Origin: Streptomyces sp. ICBB 8177
Lineage (GTDB): Bacteria > Actinomycetota > Actinomycetes > Streptomycetales > Streptomycetaceae
Assembly: GCF_003144095.1 (NCBI RefSeq)
Contig: NZ_NSKH01000023.1
Coordinates: 606,964 to 670,963, forward strand
Length of the DNA: 64,000 nt
Direction: 5' to 3'
In this document: positions 32,438-40,732 of the stretch, piece by piece
Layout: each line of letters begins with the position of its first letter
Numbering within the stretch: position 1 is the stretch's first letter
Made by a program: the position numbers and the translations under genes
Notes under the pieces: model-generated
Database searches by the model: none
Seen by the model: only the letters and a program-made list of their open reading frames with translations
What the model was told of the DNA's origin: nothing

Positions 32438-33490
32438 GTGATCGTCTGGCTGAACGGCCCGTGCGGCGCGGGCAAGACGAGCGCCGCGCGTGAACTGCTC
32501 GACCTGATACCCGGAAGCACCCTGTACGACCCGGAGATCGTCGGCCAGGGGCTGCGGTCGATGCTCCCGGACAAACGGCTCGCCGAGGTCGGCGACCAGC
32601 AGGACCTGCCGTCCTGGCGCCGTCTGGTGGTGGACACCGCCGCCGCGCTGCTGATGGAGACGCCGGGGCCGCTGCTGGTGCCGCTGACCCTGCTTCGGCA
32701 GGAGTACCGCGACGAGATCTTCGGCGCGCTGGCCGCCCGGGGCATCCCGGTGCGCCACGTCCTGCTGCACGCTGATGAAACGATCCTGCGTACGCGGGTC
32801 GCGCAGGACCGCGCGGACCTCGCGCCGGACGCCGACCACGACGCTCCCACGGGCGACTGGCGCCCGGACCCGGTCGGCAACTACGCCTCCGCGCTGCCCT
32901 GGCTGTCCCGGGACGCCCACGTCATCGACACCGGCTCCCGCACGCCGCGCGAGGTCGCCGAACTGGTCGCCGCCGCACTGCGGGACGGCTCCGGCTCCTG
33001 CGGGATCGTTCAGACCCCGGAACCGACCGGCGCGACCCTGGCGGCCGGCGTGCTCTTCTTCGACGAGCGCGACCGGGTCCTTCTGGTCGACCCCACCTAC
33101 AAGCCCGGCTGGGAGTTCCCCGGCGGCATAGTGGAGCCGGGCGAACCCCCGAGCAGCGCTGCGGTGCGGGAGGTCGCCGAGGAACTGGGAATCGTCCTCG
33201 CCGCAGGGCGGCCCCTGCGGCTGCTGGTGATCGACTGGGAGCCGCCCCGGCGCCCGCGCTTCGGCGGACTGCGGCTGCTGTTCGACGGCGGACGGCTGCC
33301 CTCGGCCGAGGCCGACCGCCTCCTGCTGCCCGCCGCCGAACTGCGCGCCTGCCGCTTCGTGACCGAACAGGAGGCGGCGACCCTGCTGCCCCCGGAGCGC
33401 TACGCCCGCCTGCACTGGGCGCTGCGAGCCCGCATCGAGGGCTGTCCGGTCAACCTGGAGGCGGGCGAACCCGTCCCGGCGCGGGACTAG
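32438..33490 (+). CDS. TmrB-like ATP-binding domain fused to a Nudix hydrolase
   Basis: This 350-aa two-domain protein starts with VIVWLNGPCGAGKTSAAREL (Walker A at 7-14), then LYDPEIVGQGLRSMLP, LLVPLTLLRQEYRDEIFGAL and HVLLHADETILRTRV. That order and wording follow TmrB, the Bacillus tunicamycin-resistance ATP-binding protein. From about residue 198 a Nudix domain begins, with the full box G229-I251 containing PGEPPSSAAVREVAEELG. Nudix enzymes hydrolyse nucleoside diphosphate-X compounds. A fusion that pairs drug binding or phosphorylation with nucleotide-analogue hydrolysis suggests detoxification of nucleoside-type antibiotics, an inference. The GTG at 32438 follows GGAGGAGGGG. Confidence 0.8.
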   Translation: MIVWLNGPCGAGKTSAARELLDLIPGSTLYDPEIVGQGLRSMLPDKRLAEVGDQQDLPSWRRLVVDTAAALLMETPGPLLVPLTLLRQEYRDEIFGALAARGIPVRHVLLHADETILRTRVAQDRADLAPDADHDAPTGDWRPDPVGNYASALPWLSRDAHVIDTGSRTPREVAELVAAALRDGSGSCGIVQTPEPTGATLAAGVLFFDERDRVLLVDPTYKPGWEFPGGIVEPGEPPSSAAVREVAEELGIVLAAGRPLRLLVIDWEPPRRPRFGGLRLLFDGGRLPSAEADRLLLPAAELRACRFVTEQEAATLLPPERYARLHWALRARIEGCPVNLEAGEPVPARD

Positions 33491-33571
33491 CCACTCCGCC
33501 GCCGCGTGCCCCCGCACGCGGCGGCCGTGCGGCCTCCCGGCGGCGAGTGCCACCGCATACCCGTCGCGGCG

Positions 33572-34945
33572 TCAGCTCCGCTTGTCCGCCGCGTAGTTGA
33601 GCAGGAACAGCGCCTCCGCGATCGACAGCCGCCGCAGTTCCTCCGGCGACACGCTCTCGTTGACCGCGTGGATCTGCGCCTCCGGCTCGCTCAGACCGAT
33701 CAGCAGGATCTCCGCCTCCGGGTAGAGCGAGGCCAGGGTGTTGCACAGCGGGATCGAGCCACCCTGCCCGGCGATCTGCATCTCCTGGCCGTCGTAGGCG
33801 TCCCGCAGCGCCCGCGCCATCGCGGCGTAGGCGGGGCTGGTGGTGTCCGCGCGGAACGGCTGGCCCTGCCCGCGCGGCGTCACCTCCACCCGCGCGCCCC
33901 ACGGAGCCGCCGCCTCCAGGTGCGCGACGAGCGCCTTCTGCGCCTGCTCGGCGTCCACGCCCGGCGGCACCCGCAGGCTCACCAGCGCCTTGGCCCCCGC
34001 CTGCACCGACGGAGTGGCGCCGACCACCGGCGGGCAGTCGATGCCCAGCACCGTCACCGCGGGCCGCGCCCAGATGCGGTCGGCGACAGTGCCGCCACCC
34101 ACCAGGCCGACACCGTCGAGCACCTTGGCGTCCGAGCGGAACAGCCCCTCCTCGTACTGCAGGCCCTCCCACGTCGCGTCACCCGCGAGGCCGTCCACCG
34201 TGGTCGCGCCCGACTCGTCGCGCAGCGAGTCGAGTATCCGGATCAGCGCCGCCAGCGCGTCCGGCGCGGCGCCGCCGAACTGTCCGGAGTGCAGATTGCC
34301 CTCCAGCGTCTCCACGGCCACCTCGACCAGCGTCATCCCGCGCAGCGTCGCGGTCACCGTCGGCAGCCCGACCCGGAAGTTGCCGGTGTCGCCGATCACG
34401 ATCGCGTCCGCGGCCAGCAACCGCGGGTGCTGCTCGGCGTACCGCTCCAGGCCGCCGGTGCCCTGCTCCTCCGAGCCCTCGGCGATCACCTTCACCGACA
34501 CCGGCACACCGCCGTTGGCCCGCAGCGCCCGCAGCGCGGTCAGGTGCATCAGCAGCCCGCCCTTGCAGTCCGCCGCGCCCCGGCCGTACCAGCGGCCGTC
34601 CCGCTCGGTCAGCTCGAACGGCGGCGACGCCCAGGCCGCCTCGTCCAGCGGCGGCTGCACGTCGTAGTGCGCGTACAGCAGCACCGTCGGCGCGCCCTCG
34701 GGCCCGGGCAGGTAGCCGTAGACGGACTGCGTGCCGTCCGGCGTGTCCAGCAGCGCCACGTCCTCGAAGCCCTCGGCCCGCAGCGCCTCGGCCACCCAGC
34801 GAGCCGCCTTCTCGCACTCCTCGCGCGGGAACTGCCGGGGGTCGGCCACCGAGCGGTACGAGACCAGCTCCGCCAACTCGGCCCTGGCGCGGGGCATCAG
34901 ACCGGCGACGGCTTCGGTGAGCGCGGGAAGTGGCTCCTGTGACAT
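33572..34945 (-). CDS. M20-family metallodipeptidase
   Basis: This 457-aa M20 peptidase is of the dipeptidase/CNDP-like group. The first zinc ligand region is LLYAHYDVQPP, the bridging Asp lies in GRGAADCKGGLLMHLTA, and the catalytic Glu is in IAEGSEEQGTGGLE. A dimerisation lid follows (LEGNLHSGQFGGAAPDALAA), and a C-terminal HAVNESV carries the last histidine. It cleaves dipeptides or acylated amino acids in the cytoplasm. AAGGAG lies before the ATG at 34945. It is divergent from the GGR-family gene. Confidence 0.92.
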   Translation of the reverse strand: MSQEPLPALTEAVAGLMPRARAELAELVSYRSVADPRQFPREECEKAARWVAEALRAEGFEDVALLDTPDGTQSVYGYLPGPEGAPTVLLYAHYDVQPPLDEAAWASPPFELTERDGRWYGRGAADCKGGLLMHLTALRALRANGGVPVSVKVIAEGSEEQGTGGLERYAEQHPRLLAADAIVIGDTGNFRVGLPTVTATLRGMTLVEVAVETLEGNLHSGQFGGAAPDALAALIRILDSLRDESGATTVDGLAGDATWEGLQYEEGLFRSDAKVLDGVGLVGGGTVADRIWARPAVTVLGIDCPPVVGATPSVQAGAKALVSLRVPPGVDAEQAQKALVAHLEAAAPWGARVEVTPRGQGQPFRADTTSPAYAAMARALRDAYDGQEMQIAGQGGSIPLCNTLASLYPEAEILLIGLSEPEAQIHAVNESVSPEELRRLSIAEALFLLNYAADKRS

Positions 34946-35087
34946 GGACGCTCCTTGTGGGTGCGACGGGTCGTACGGGTGTTTCGTCCGCGCGGGACGT
35001 GCTGCGATGGTCCCACAGCGAACCACCGCCGGGCTCCGCCATAGGATGCGGTGAAGGCCTCATGGACGAGCGGGAGCGAAAACACAC

Positions 35088-36314
35088 GTGAGCAGCGACA
35101 ACGCGGCGCGCAGCGGCGGGCCTGAGGAGAGCGCGGACACGGCGGTCTGGGACGTCGTCGTGGTCGGCGCGGGGCCCGCGGGGGCCAGTGCCGCGCACGC
35201 GGCGGCCTCGGCCGGTCGGCGCGTCCTGCTCCTGGAGAAGGCCGAGTTGCCCCGGTACAAGACCTGCGGCGGCGGCATCATCGGCCCCTCCCGGGACGCC
35301 CTGCCGGAGGGCTTCGAGCTTCCGCTGCGCGACCGCGTGCACGCCGTGACCTTCAGCCTCAACGGCAAGCTGTCGCGCACCCGCCGTTCCCGGCGCATGC
35401 TCTTCGGCCTGATCAACCGGCCCGAGTTCGACGCGGGCCTGGTCGAGGCGGCCAGGCTGGCCGGTGCCGAGGTGCGCACCGGCGCCACCGTCTCCCGCGT
35501 AGAGCAGCACGGACCGGCCGTGCCCGACCGCCGAACGGTGGCCGTCGTGCTGGCGTCCGGCGAGACCGTCCTGGCCCGCGCCGTCGTCGGGGCGGACGGC
35601 AGCGCCAGCCGGATCGGGGCGCACGTCGGCGTCAAGCTCGACCAGGTGGACCTCGGGCTGGAGGCGGAGATCCCGGTGCCGCCCTCGGTGGCCGAGGACT
35701 GGGCGGGGCGGGTGCTGATCGACTGGGGCCCGCTGCCCGGAAGCTACGGGTGGGTCTTCCCCAAGGGCGACTCCCTCACGGTCGGTGTGATCTCGGCGCG
35801 CGGCCAGGGCGCCGCGACCAAGCGCTACTTCGAGGACTTCACCGCGCGGCTCGGCCTGTCCGGGTTCGAACCGAGCGTCTCCTCCGGCCACTTGACCCGC
35901 TGCCGCGCCGAGGACTCCCCCCTGTCCCGCGGCCGGGTCCTGGTCTGCGGGGACGCCGCGGGCCTGCTGGAGCCCTGGACCCGGGAGGGCATCTCCTACG
36001 CGCTGCGCTCCGGCCGGATGGCGGGGGAGTGGGCGGTGCGGATCGCCGAGGCGCAGGACGCGGTGGACGCGCGGCGCCAGGCGCTCAACTACGCGTTCGC
36101 GGTCAAGGCGGGACTGGGCGTGGAGATGGCGGTCGGGCGCAAGATGCTCGCGCTGTTCGAGCGGCGGCCCGGACTGCTGCACGCGGTGCTGACCTCGTTC
36201 CGTCCGGCGTGGAACGCCTTCGTGAAGATCACTCGGGGCTCGACGACACTGGGCGAGCTGGTGCGCGACCACCCGGTGGCCGGCCGGGCGCTGTCCAGCG
36301 TGGGCAACTCCTGA
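35088..36314 (+). CDS. Geranylgeranyl reductase family FAD-dependent oxidoreductase
   Basis: This 408-aa flavoprotein shows the FAD fingerprint VVVVGAGPAGASAAHAAASA (G27-G32), RVLLLEKAELPRYKTCGGGI (typical of the GGR family), AVVGADGSASRIGAHVGV, and RVLVCGDAAGLLEPWTREGI with SYALRSG. Members saturate isoprenoid chains of lipids, quinones or carotenoids at the membrane. The substrate is not defined here, though reduction of menaquinone side chains is a common actinobacterial role. GTG start at 35088; TAGGAT at 35042-35047 is a -10 candidate. It lies divergent from the M20 gene and convergent with the deazaflavin-dependent reductase gene. Confidence 0.88.
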   Translation: MSSDNAARSGGPEESADTAVWDVVVVGAGPAGASAAHAAASAGRRVLLLEKAELPRYKTCGGGIIGPSRDALPEGFELPLRDRVHAVTFSLNGKLSRTRRSRRMLFGLINRPEFDAGLVEAARLAGAEVRTGATVSRVEQHGPAVPDRRTVAVVLASGETVLARAVVGADGSASRIGAHVGVKLDQVDLGLEAEIPVPPSVAEDWAGRVLIDWGPLPGSYGWVFPKGDSLTVGVISARGQGAATKRYFEDFTARLGLSGFEPSVSSGHLTRCRAEDSPLSRGRVLVCGDAAGLLEPWTREGISYALRSGRMAGEWAVRIAEAQDAVDARRQALNYAFAVKAGLGVEMAVGRKMLALFERRPGLLHAVLTSFRPAWNAFVKITRGSTTLGELVRDHPVAGRALSSVGNS

Positions 36315-36483
36315 CGCGGCGGGCTCGAACGGCGGGTCCCGGACGGCGGGGTTGGAACGCAGGGCTCCGCGTCGAGCCTCGCTCACGGCTCGCGGCTTCG
36401 TGTGGCGGTCGCGGGGTCCGGGGCCCGAGCGGCGGAACCGGGGGAGGAGACCCGGCGGTGGGGCCGGGGCCGGGAGGCGGGCG

Positions 36484-36981
36484 TCAGGCGTGCGCGTCTT
36501 GGTCGTCCGCCCGAGTGATCTCGAATATGGGGTGCTTCGGGGCGATCTCGCGCAGCTGCTCGTCGGTGGAGTCCGGGCCGACGCCGTCGAAGAAGACCCC
36601 CACTTCGGCCTTCCAGCGCTTGAGATAGGCACGCAGCACCGCGGGCTTGTCGTCGTCGGGGACCTCGACCGCTGTGAAGCGCTCCACCGAGCGGCCGAGC
36701 CACAGCTCACCGCCGCCCGCGGCCCTCATGTTGTGCGTCCACTGGACGTGGCCCCGGGGCGCTACGAGGTAGCGCCGGCCGTCCAGGGTCAGTGGGTTGA
36801 CGGGGGTGCGGCGCCACTCGCCGGACTTGCGGCCCCGGACCGCCAGGACGCGGGATCCCCACACACTGACGCCGTGCCGGGTCAGCCATCCGACGGCGCG
36901 GTTGAAGACGTTGACGGTGAACCACCCGGGCTTGAGCACGTGCTGAGCCTGGGGCATGGGGGACGCGGTGTTCGCGGACAT
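36484..36981 (-). CDS. Deazaflavin (F420)-dependent nitroreductase family protein
   Basis: This 165-aa split-beta-barrel protein of the Ddn/FDOR group has typical family strands such as GVSVWGSRVLAVRGRKSGEW and RRTPVNPLTLDGRRYLVAPR, followed by HVQWTHNMRAAGGGELWLGR. These enzymes use reduced F420 to reduce quinones, nitro compounds and other acceptors. GAGGAGG stands 6 bases before the ATG at 36981. It diverges from a TetR gene, with two identical palindromes between them, so it is almost certainly the regulated target. A role in xenobiotic or quinone defence is inferred. Confidence 0.88.
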   Translation of the reverse strand: MSANTASPMPQAQHVLKPGWFTVNVFNRAVGWLTRHGVSVWGSRVLAVRGRKSGEWRRTPVNPLTLDGRRYLVAPRGHVQWTHNMRAAGGGELWLGRSVERFTAVEVPDDDKPAVLRAYLKRWKAEVGVFFDGVGPDSTDEQLREIAPKHPIFEITRADDQDAHA

Positions 36982-37047
36982 GGCGGGCCTCCTCTTCCAT
37001 GACGTCTTCTCCTCGACGTCCTCGTGACGTTCCATGTTCCATGAAGT

Positions 37048-37114
37048 GAGAGCGGTGCTCTCGCTTGTGATCAGTGTGGCACCCCTTGCCCTCAAAAAGC
37101 AAGAGCGGTGCTCT
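37048..37114. promoter_or_regulatory. Twin palindromic operators between the deazaflavin reductase and TetR genes
   Basis: The palindrome AGAGC-GGT-GCTCT occurs twice, at 37049-37061 and 37102-37114, spaced 53 bp (about five helical turns). The first copy is extended to GAGAGCGGTGCTCTC. They flank the two divergent promoters and are the probable TetR binding sites. Confidence 0.75.
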
Positions 37115-37154
37115 CGTTCTTGGTCGCCGCTCCGAACCGTGGCAGACTGTTCTC

Positions 37155-37847
37155 ATGAGCGTGATCAAAGGAGCCAGGGAACGGGCCCGCGTCGAGGTGA
37201 CCGCGGCCATCAAAGAAGAGGCCGGGCGTCAGCTGGCCGCCGAAGGGGCGGCACGGCTGTCGCTGCGCGCGGTCGCCCGGGAGCTGGGCATGGCCTCCTC
37301 CGCGCTCTACCGCTACTTCCCGAGCCGTGACGACCTGCTGACCGCGTTGATCATCGACGCGTACGACTCGTTGGGCGAGTCGGCCGAGGCCGCGCTCGCG
37401 GAGTCCAAGGACGCCGTCGCGGCCGAGCGCTGGACCGCCGTCTGCCGCGCGGTGCGGAAGTGGGCGCTGGAGCATCCGCACGAGTACACGCTGCTGTACG
37501 GCTCGCCCGTGCCCGGCTACCACGCCCCCCAGGACACCGTCGCCCCCGCCGCCCGGGTCGGGTTGGCCCTGGCCGCGGTGGCGCGGGACGCCCAGGCGTC
37601 GGGCGAACTGAGGTCCCCCGCGGCCGAGGCCCTGCCGGAGCGGGTGCGGACGGACGTCGAACGGATAGCCGCCGACCTGGGGACCGACCTGCCAGAGCCC
37701 GCCGTCGCCGGACTCACCGCAGCGTGGTCGCAGCTCTTCGGGCTCGTGGGCTTCGAGGTCTTCGGCCACTTCCACAACGTCGTCGAGGCCCGTGACGAGT
37801 TCTTCGACCACTCCTGCGCGGCGCTGGCCCACCAGGTGGGCCTGTAG
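37155..37847 (+). CDS. TetR family regulator divergent from the deazaflavin reductase gene
   Basis: This 230-aa repressor has a TetR HTH (about 17-65) in LAAEGAARLSLRAVARELG followed by MASSALYRYFPSRDDLLTAL. A helical ligand pocket with a WHG/TetR-C-like pattern (AVCRAVRKWALEHPHEYTLL) follows. The ATG at 37155 lies about 40 bp after the second operator copy. It most likely represses the divergent F420-type reductase gene and itself, released by an aromatic or redox ligand. A hairpin (CACGGT-CCG-ACCGTG, 37880-37894) follows the stop. Confidence 0.9.
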   Translation: MSVIKGARERARVEVTAAIKEEAGRQLAAEGAARLSLRAVARELGMASSALYRYFPSRDDLLTALIIDAYDSLGESAEAALAESKDAVAAERWTAVCRAVRKWALEHPHEYTLLYGSPVPGYHAPQDTVAPAARVGLALAAVARDAQASGELRSPAAEALPERVRTDVERIAADLGTDLPEPAVAGLTAAWSQLFGLVGFEVFGHFHNVVEARDEFFDHSCAALAHQVGL

Positions 37848-38151
37848 GCGCATCGACCGGTTCCCATGGCCGCCGGTGCCCACGGTCCGACCGTGCCCCC
37901 GCTCGACGGTGCCTCCTCCGGCCGCGTGACGCCCTGACCCCGTGGCGTGCTGGCCTCGTGGCGCCCAGGGCTCGACGGTGCCTCCACCCCGGTTGCGGCC
38001 CCGGCCCAGACCGCCCGCGATTCGCCGCGCCCCGGACATCCGCGCCGCCGCGCCCTGAGCGCCCCGCGCCCGCGGCCTACTGCGCCAGGAGTACGCGCAC
38101 GCACCGCGCCGGTGGGACGCCGCGAGGCGTGCGCCGGTCTAGCGTGGCGTC
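37848..38151. other. Intergenic region with hairpin, direct repeat and leaderless promoter
   Basis: No gene is supported. CACGGT-CCG-ACCGTG (37880-37894) may end the TetR transcript. A 15-bp direct repeat CTCGACGGTGCCTCC occurs at 37902 and 37971. A TAGCGT -10 box (38140-38145) lies 6 bases before the histidine kinase ATG, with no ribosome site, which indicates a leaderless message. Confidence 0.5.
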
Positions 38152-39606
38152 ATGAGCCAGGGAGCGGGAGAACCGGGAGAGCGGGGGGCCGACGCGAACG
38201 GGCCCCGGGCGGGCGGCAACAGGCCCGGCGACACCGGTCCCGTCTGGTGCGGTCCGCTCCGGGACGGCCCGTCGCGACGGTGGTGGGGCGGCGGAGGCGG
38301 CGGCTCGGCGCGGCTGCCGTGGCGCGCCGCGCTGGTCGTCGCGTTCGTCCAGGTGGTCGGCTCGACCGAGGCGCAAGGCCATCAGACTGAACGCGTGCAC
38401 CTCGACGCGCCGGGCTATGTGCTGCTGCTCCTCGGCCCCGCGCTGCTGCCGTTCCGGCTGAGGCGGCCCACCGCCGTCGTGTACGCGACGGCTGCCGTGA
38501 CGCTCGGCTACCTGGCCGCCGGGTATCCGTACGGACCGTTCTTCCTGAGCTTCGCGGTGGCCTTCGGCTCGGCGGTCTACGCGGGCGAGCGGCGGCACGC
38601 CTGGGCCGCCGCGGTCGCGCTCTACGGCGGCCATCTGCTGCTCAGCCACTGGCTCTACCGCTGGTTGCCGCCGTCCGGCGACGCGGGTGCGGGGTGGGTG
38701 TCGGAGTCCGCGTTCGCCGCCTGGCTGCTGGCGTTCGGAGCCGCCGTCGAACTCGGCCGGGTGCGCCGCGAGCAGTTCGCCCGCAACCGCCGGGAGCGGG
38801 CCGAGGCCGAAGCCCGCCGGGCCGACGAGGAACGCCTGCGCATCGCCCGTGAGCTGCACGACGTCGTGGCGCACAGTCTGTCGGTCATCAGCGTGCAGGC
38901 GGGGGTGGGTCTCGCGCTCATCGACGAACGCCCCGAGCAGGCGCGTACCGCGCTCACCACCATCAGGGCGACCAGCAAGGAGGCGCTGGGCGAGGTGCGG
39001 CAGGTGCTGGGGTCGTTGCGTTCGCCGGGATCGGCCCCGAAGGCGCCCGCGCCGGGTCTGGACCGGGTGCCGGAACTCGCCCGCCAGGCCGCCTCCGCAG
39101 GCCTCGACGTGCGGGTGACCACCGAGGGTTCGCCCCGGCGGCTGGCGCCGGGCGCGGACCTCGCCGCGTTCCGCATCGTCCAGGAGGCGCTGACCAACAT
39201 CGTCCGGCACTCCGGGGCCCGGTCCGCCCGCGTCCTGGTGGACCACCGGCCCGGCGCGCTGCGGCTCGTCGTGGACGACGACGGCCCGGCCACCGGGGAC
39301 GGCGATTCCGGTGGCGGCAACGGCCTGATCGGGATGCGCGAGCGGGCGGCGGCGCTCGGGGGCACCGTCGAGGCGGGCCCGCGCGGCGACGGCGGATTCC
39401 GGGTGGTCGCCACCCTGCCGCTCCCGGACGCCGGCGCGACGGCCGGGCCGAACGAAGGCGCTACGACAGACGAAGGCGTTACGGCGGAGGAAGGCGCTAC
39501 GACGGGGAAAGGCGTCTCGGCGAATGAAGGCGCTACGACGAACGACGGCGCGGCGACGAACCAAGCGGCGCCAGGGGAAGCGCCGGCAGGAGAAGGCGAG
39601 CGATGA
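38152..39606 (+). CDS. NarL-type sensor histidine kinase with a repetitive C-terminal tail
   Basis: This 484-aa kinase has a Gly-rich N-terminus, then four to six membrane helices (about 55-200). A dimerisation/H-box (IARELHDVVAHSLSVISVQA, H236) and a HATPase domain follow (N box LTNIVRHSGA, G boxes DDDGPATGDGDSGG and GLIGMRERAAALGG). It lacks a large extracellular sensor, so it probably senses within the membrane. Residues 434-469 are six hexapeptide repeats, and the tail ends with an unstructured stretch. It overlaps the response regulator gene by 4 bp (ATGA). The ATG at 38152 has a -10 box six bases upstream and no ribosome site. Signal unknown. Confidence 0.93.
   Translation: MSQGAGEPGERGADANGPRAGGNRPGDTGPVWCGPLRDGPSRRWWGGGGGGSARLPWRAALVVAFVQVVGSTEAQGHQTERVHLDAPGYVLLLLGPALLPFRLRRPTAVVYATAAVTLGYLAAGYPYGPFFLSFAVAFGSAVYAGERRHAWAAAVALYGGHLLLSHWLYRWLPPSGDAGAGWVSESAFAAWLLAFGAAVELGRVRREQFARNRRERAEAEARRADEERLRIARELHDVVAHSLSVISVQAGVGLALIDERPEQARTALTTIRATSKEALGEVRQVLGSLRSPGSAPKAPAPGLDRVPELARQAASAGLDVRVTTEGSPRRLAPGADLAAFRIVQEALTNIVRHSGARSARVLVDHRPGALRLVVDDDGPATGDGDSGGGNGLIGMRERAAALGGTVEAGPRGDGGFRVVATLPLPDAGATAGPNEGATTDEGVTAEEGATTGKGVSANEGATTNDGAATNQAAPGEAPAGEGER
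39451..39558 (+). repeat. Six 18-bp repeats encoding a hexapeptide-repeat tail of the kinase
   Basis: Six in-frame 18-bp units with consensus GANGAAGGCGYTACGACG encode NEGATT, DEGVTA, EEGATT, GKGVSA, NEGATT and NDGAAT. The copies alternate between ATT/A-type and VTA/VSA-type endings, so the true period may be 36 bp. They lie after the ATPase domain. Confidence 0.9.
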
Positions 39607-40268
39607 TCAGGGCGCTGCTGGCCGACGACCAGTTGCTCGTGCGTGCCGGATTCCGGGCGCTGCTGGACGCGCAGCCGGACATCGAGGTGGTCGGTGAGGC
39701 GGCGGACGGTGCGGAGGCGCTGCGTCAGACCGTGCGGCTGAGGCCCGACGTCGTGCTGATGGACATCCGCATGCCGGTGCTGGACGGTCTCGCGGCGACC
39801 CGGCGTGTCACCGGTGACCCGCACCTCGGAGACGTCAAGGTCGTCATCCTCACGACCTTCGAGCTCGACGAGTACGTCTTCGAGGCCATCCGTTCCGGCG
39901 CCTCGGGCTTCCTGGTGAAGGACACGGAACCGGACGAACTGCTGCGCGCGGTGCGGGCCGTGGTGTCGGGCGACGCGCTGCTGTCGCCGGGGGTGACGCG
40001 CAGGCTGATCGCGGAGTTCGCCGCGCGTTCCAAGGAGCCCGCCGCCGCCGTAGCGCTCGATCAGCTCACCGAACGCGAACGGGAGGTGATGGCGCTGGTC
40101 GGCATCGGGCTGTCCAACGACGAGATCGCCCGCCGCCTGGTCGTCAGCCCGCTCACCGCCAAGACCCACGTCAGCCGTGCGATGGTCAAGCTCGGGGCCC
40201 GGGATCGTGCCCAACTCGTCGTGCTGGCCTACGAGTCGGGGCTGGTGCGGCCGGGATGGCTCGGCTGA
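39603..40268 (+). CDS. NarL/FixJ-family response regulator
   Basis: This 221-aa regulator is the cognate partner of the overlapping kinase. The receiver domain has IRALLADDQLLVRAGFRALL with an acidic pair (D8, D9), the phosphoacceptor in VVLMDIRMPVLDGL (D54), LTTF (Thr switch) and GFLVKDT (Lys). The LuxR-type HTH (about 153-215) reads LTEREREVMALVGIGLSNDE then IARRLVVSPLTAKTHVSRAM. Start ATG overlaps the kinase stop as ATGA, so the two are translated together. Targets are unknown. The 3' end is overlapped on the other strand by a small membrane protein gene. Confidence 0.95.
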   Translation: MIRALLADDQLLVRAGFRALLDAQPDIEVVGEAADGAEALRQTVRLRPDVVLMDIRMPVLDGLAATRRVTGDPHLGDVKVVILTTFELDEYVFEAIRSGASGFLVKDTEPDELLRAVRAVVSGDALLSPGVTRRLIAEFAARSKEPAAAVALDQLTEREREVMALVGIGLSNDEIARRLVVSPLTAKTHVSRAMVKLGARDRAQLVVLAYESGLVRPGWLG

Positions 40269-40530
40269 GGCGGCGGCGCCGGTCGTAGCGCCACAGTACG
40301 GAGACGACCCGGGCCAGGCCGGTCGTGCAGCCGGTGACCGTCGCCGTCGTCCACCACACCGCCGCCGCGTGCCCGTGCGCCCGGCCCAGCAGGACCGGCG
40401 CCGACAGGGCGAGCACGACCAGCGTGCCGAGCAGTGCGCCGGTGAGGAGGGCGAACGCGATCTCCACCGTCGTGCCGTCGCGCTCGGCCGCGTTCCCCGA
40501 GCGCGTGGCCGCGTTCCCCCTGTCCGTCAT
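40186..40530 (-). CDS. Small two-helix membrane protein (DUF6332-like)
   Basis: This 114-aa protein has a hydrophilic N-terminus, EIAFALLTGALLGTLVVLAL (first helix, followed by SAPVLLG), WWTTATVTGCTTGLARVVSV (second helix) then LWRYDRRRRL. The pattern matches small actinobacterial membrane proteins annotated as DUF6332. The last 83 bp lie antisense over the response regulator gene, so the protein could end earlier in evolution than annotated. The ribosome site is weak. Function unknown. I consider it real because the membrane part lies outside the overlapped stretch. Confidence 0.5.
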   Translation of the reverse strand: MTDRGNAATRSGNAAERDGTTVEIAFALLTGALLGTLVVLALSAPVLLGRAHGHAAAVWWTTATVTGCTTGLARVVSVLWRYDRRRRLSRAIPAAPAPTRRPARRVGHDPGPRA

Positions 40531-40732
40531 GGGGGCACCGTGCCAGACGGCGGGGCACGCAGCGCCGTCGCAGGGCCGGATTCCGGCCACGGGAGGGGCC
40601 GCCGGGGCCGACACGCCGAGCACTGGCCACGCGGGCCCGGACGCGTGCGTCGACGTGGGCTTTGTCGGCCGGAACCAGGTCCACCTGTCGACCCTGTTTT
40701 GTTCACCCCTGGTACAAAGTAAGAATAGGACC

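Noticed and set aside
31130-33553. An 807-codon minus-strand open frame over the ROK and TmrB-Nudix genes
   Set aside because: It mirrors the codon positions of the plus-strand genes, has Arg/Gly/Ala/Pro-rich noise composition, and no ribosome site or domain.
34179-36710. An 843-codon minus-strand open frame over the M20 and reductase genes
   Set aside because: It is a GC-rich antisense and frame shadow, with no recognisable protein family and real genes on the sense strand.
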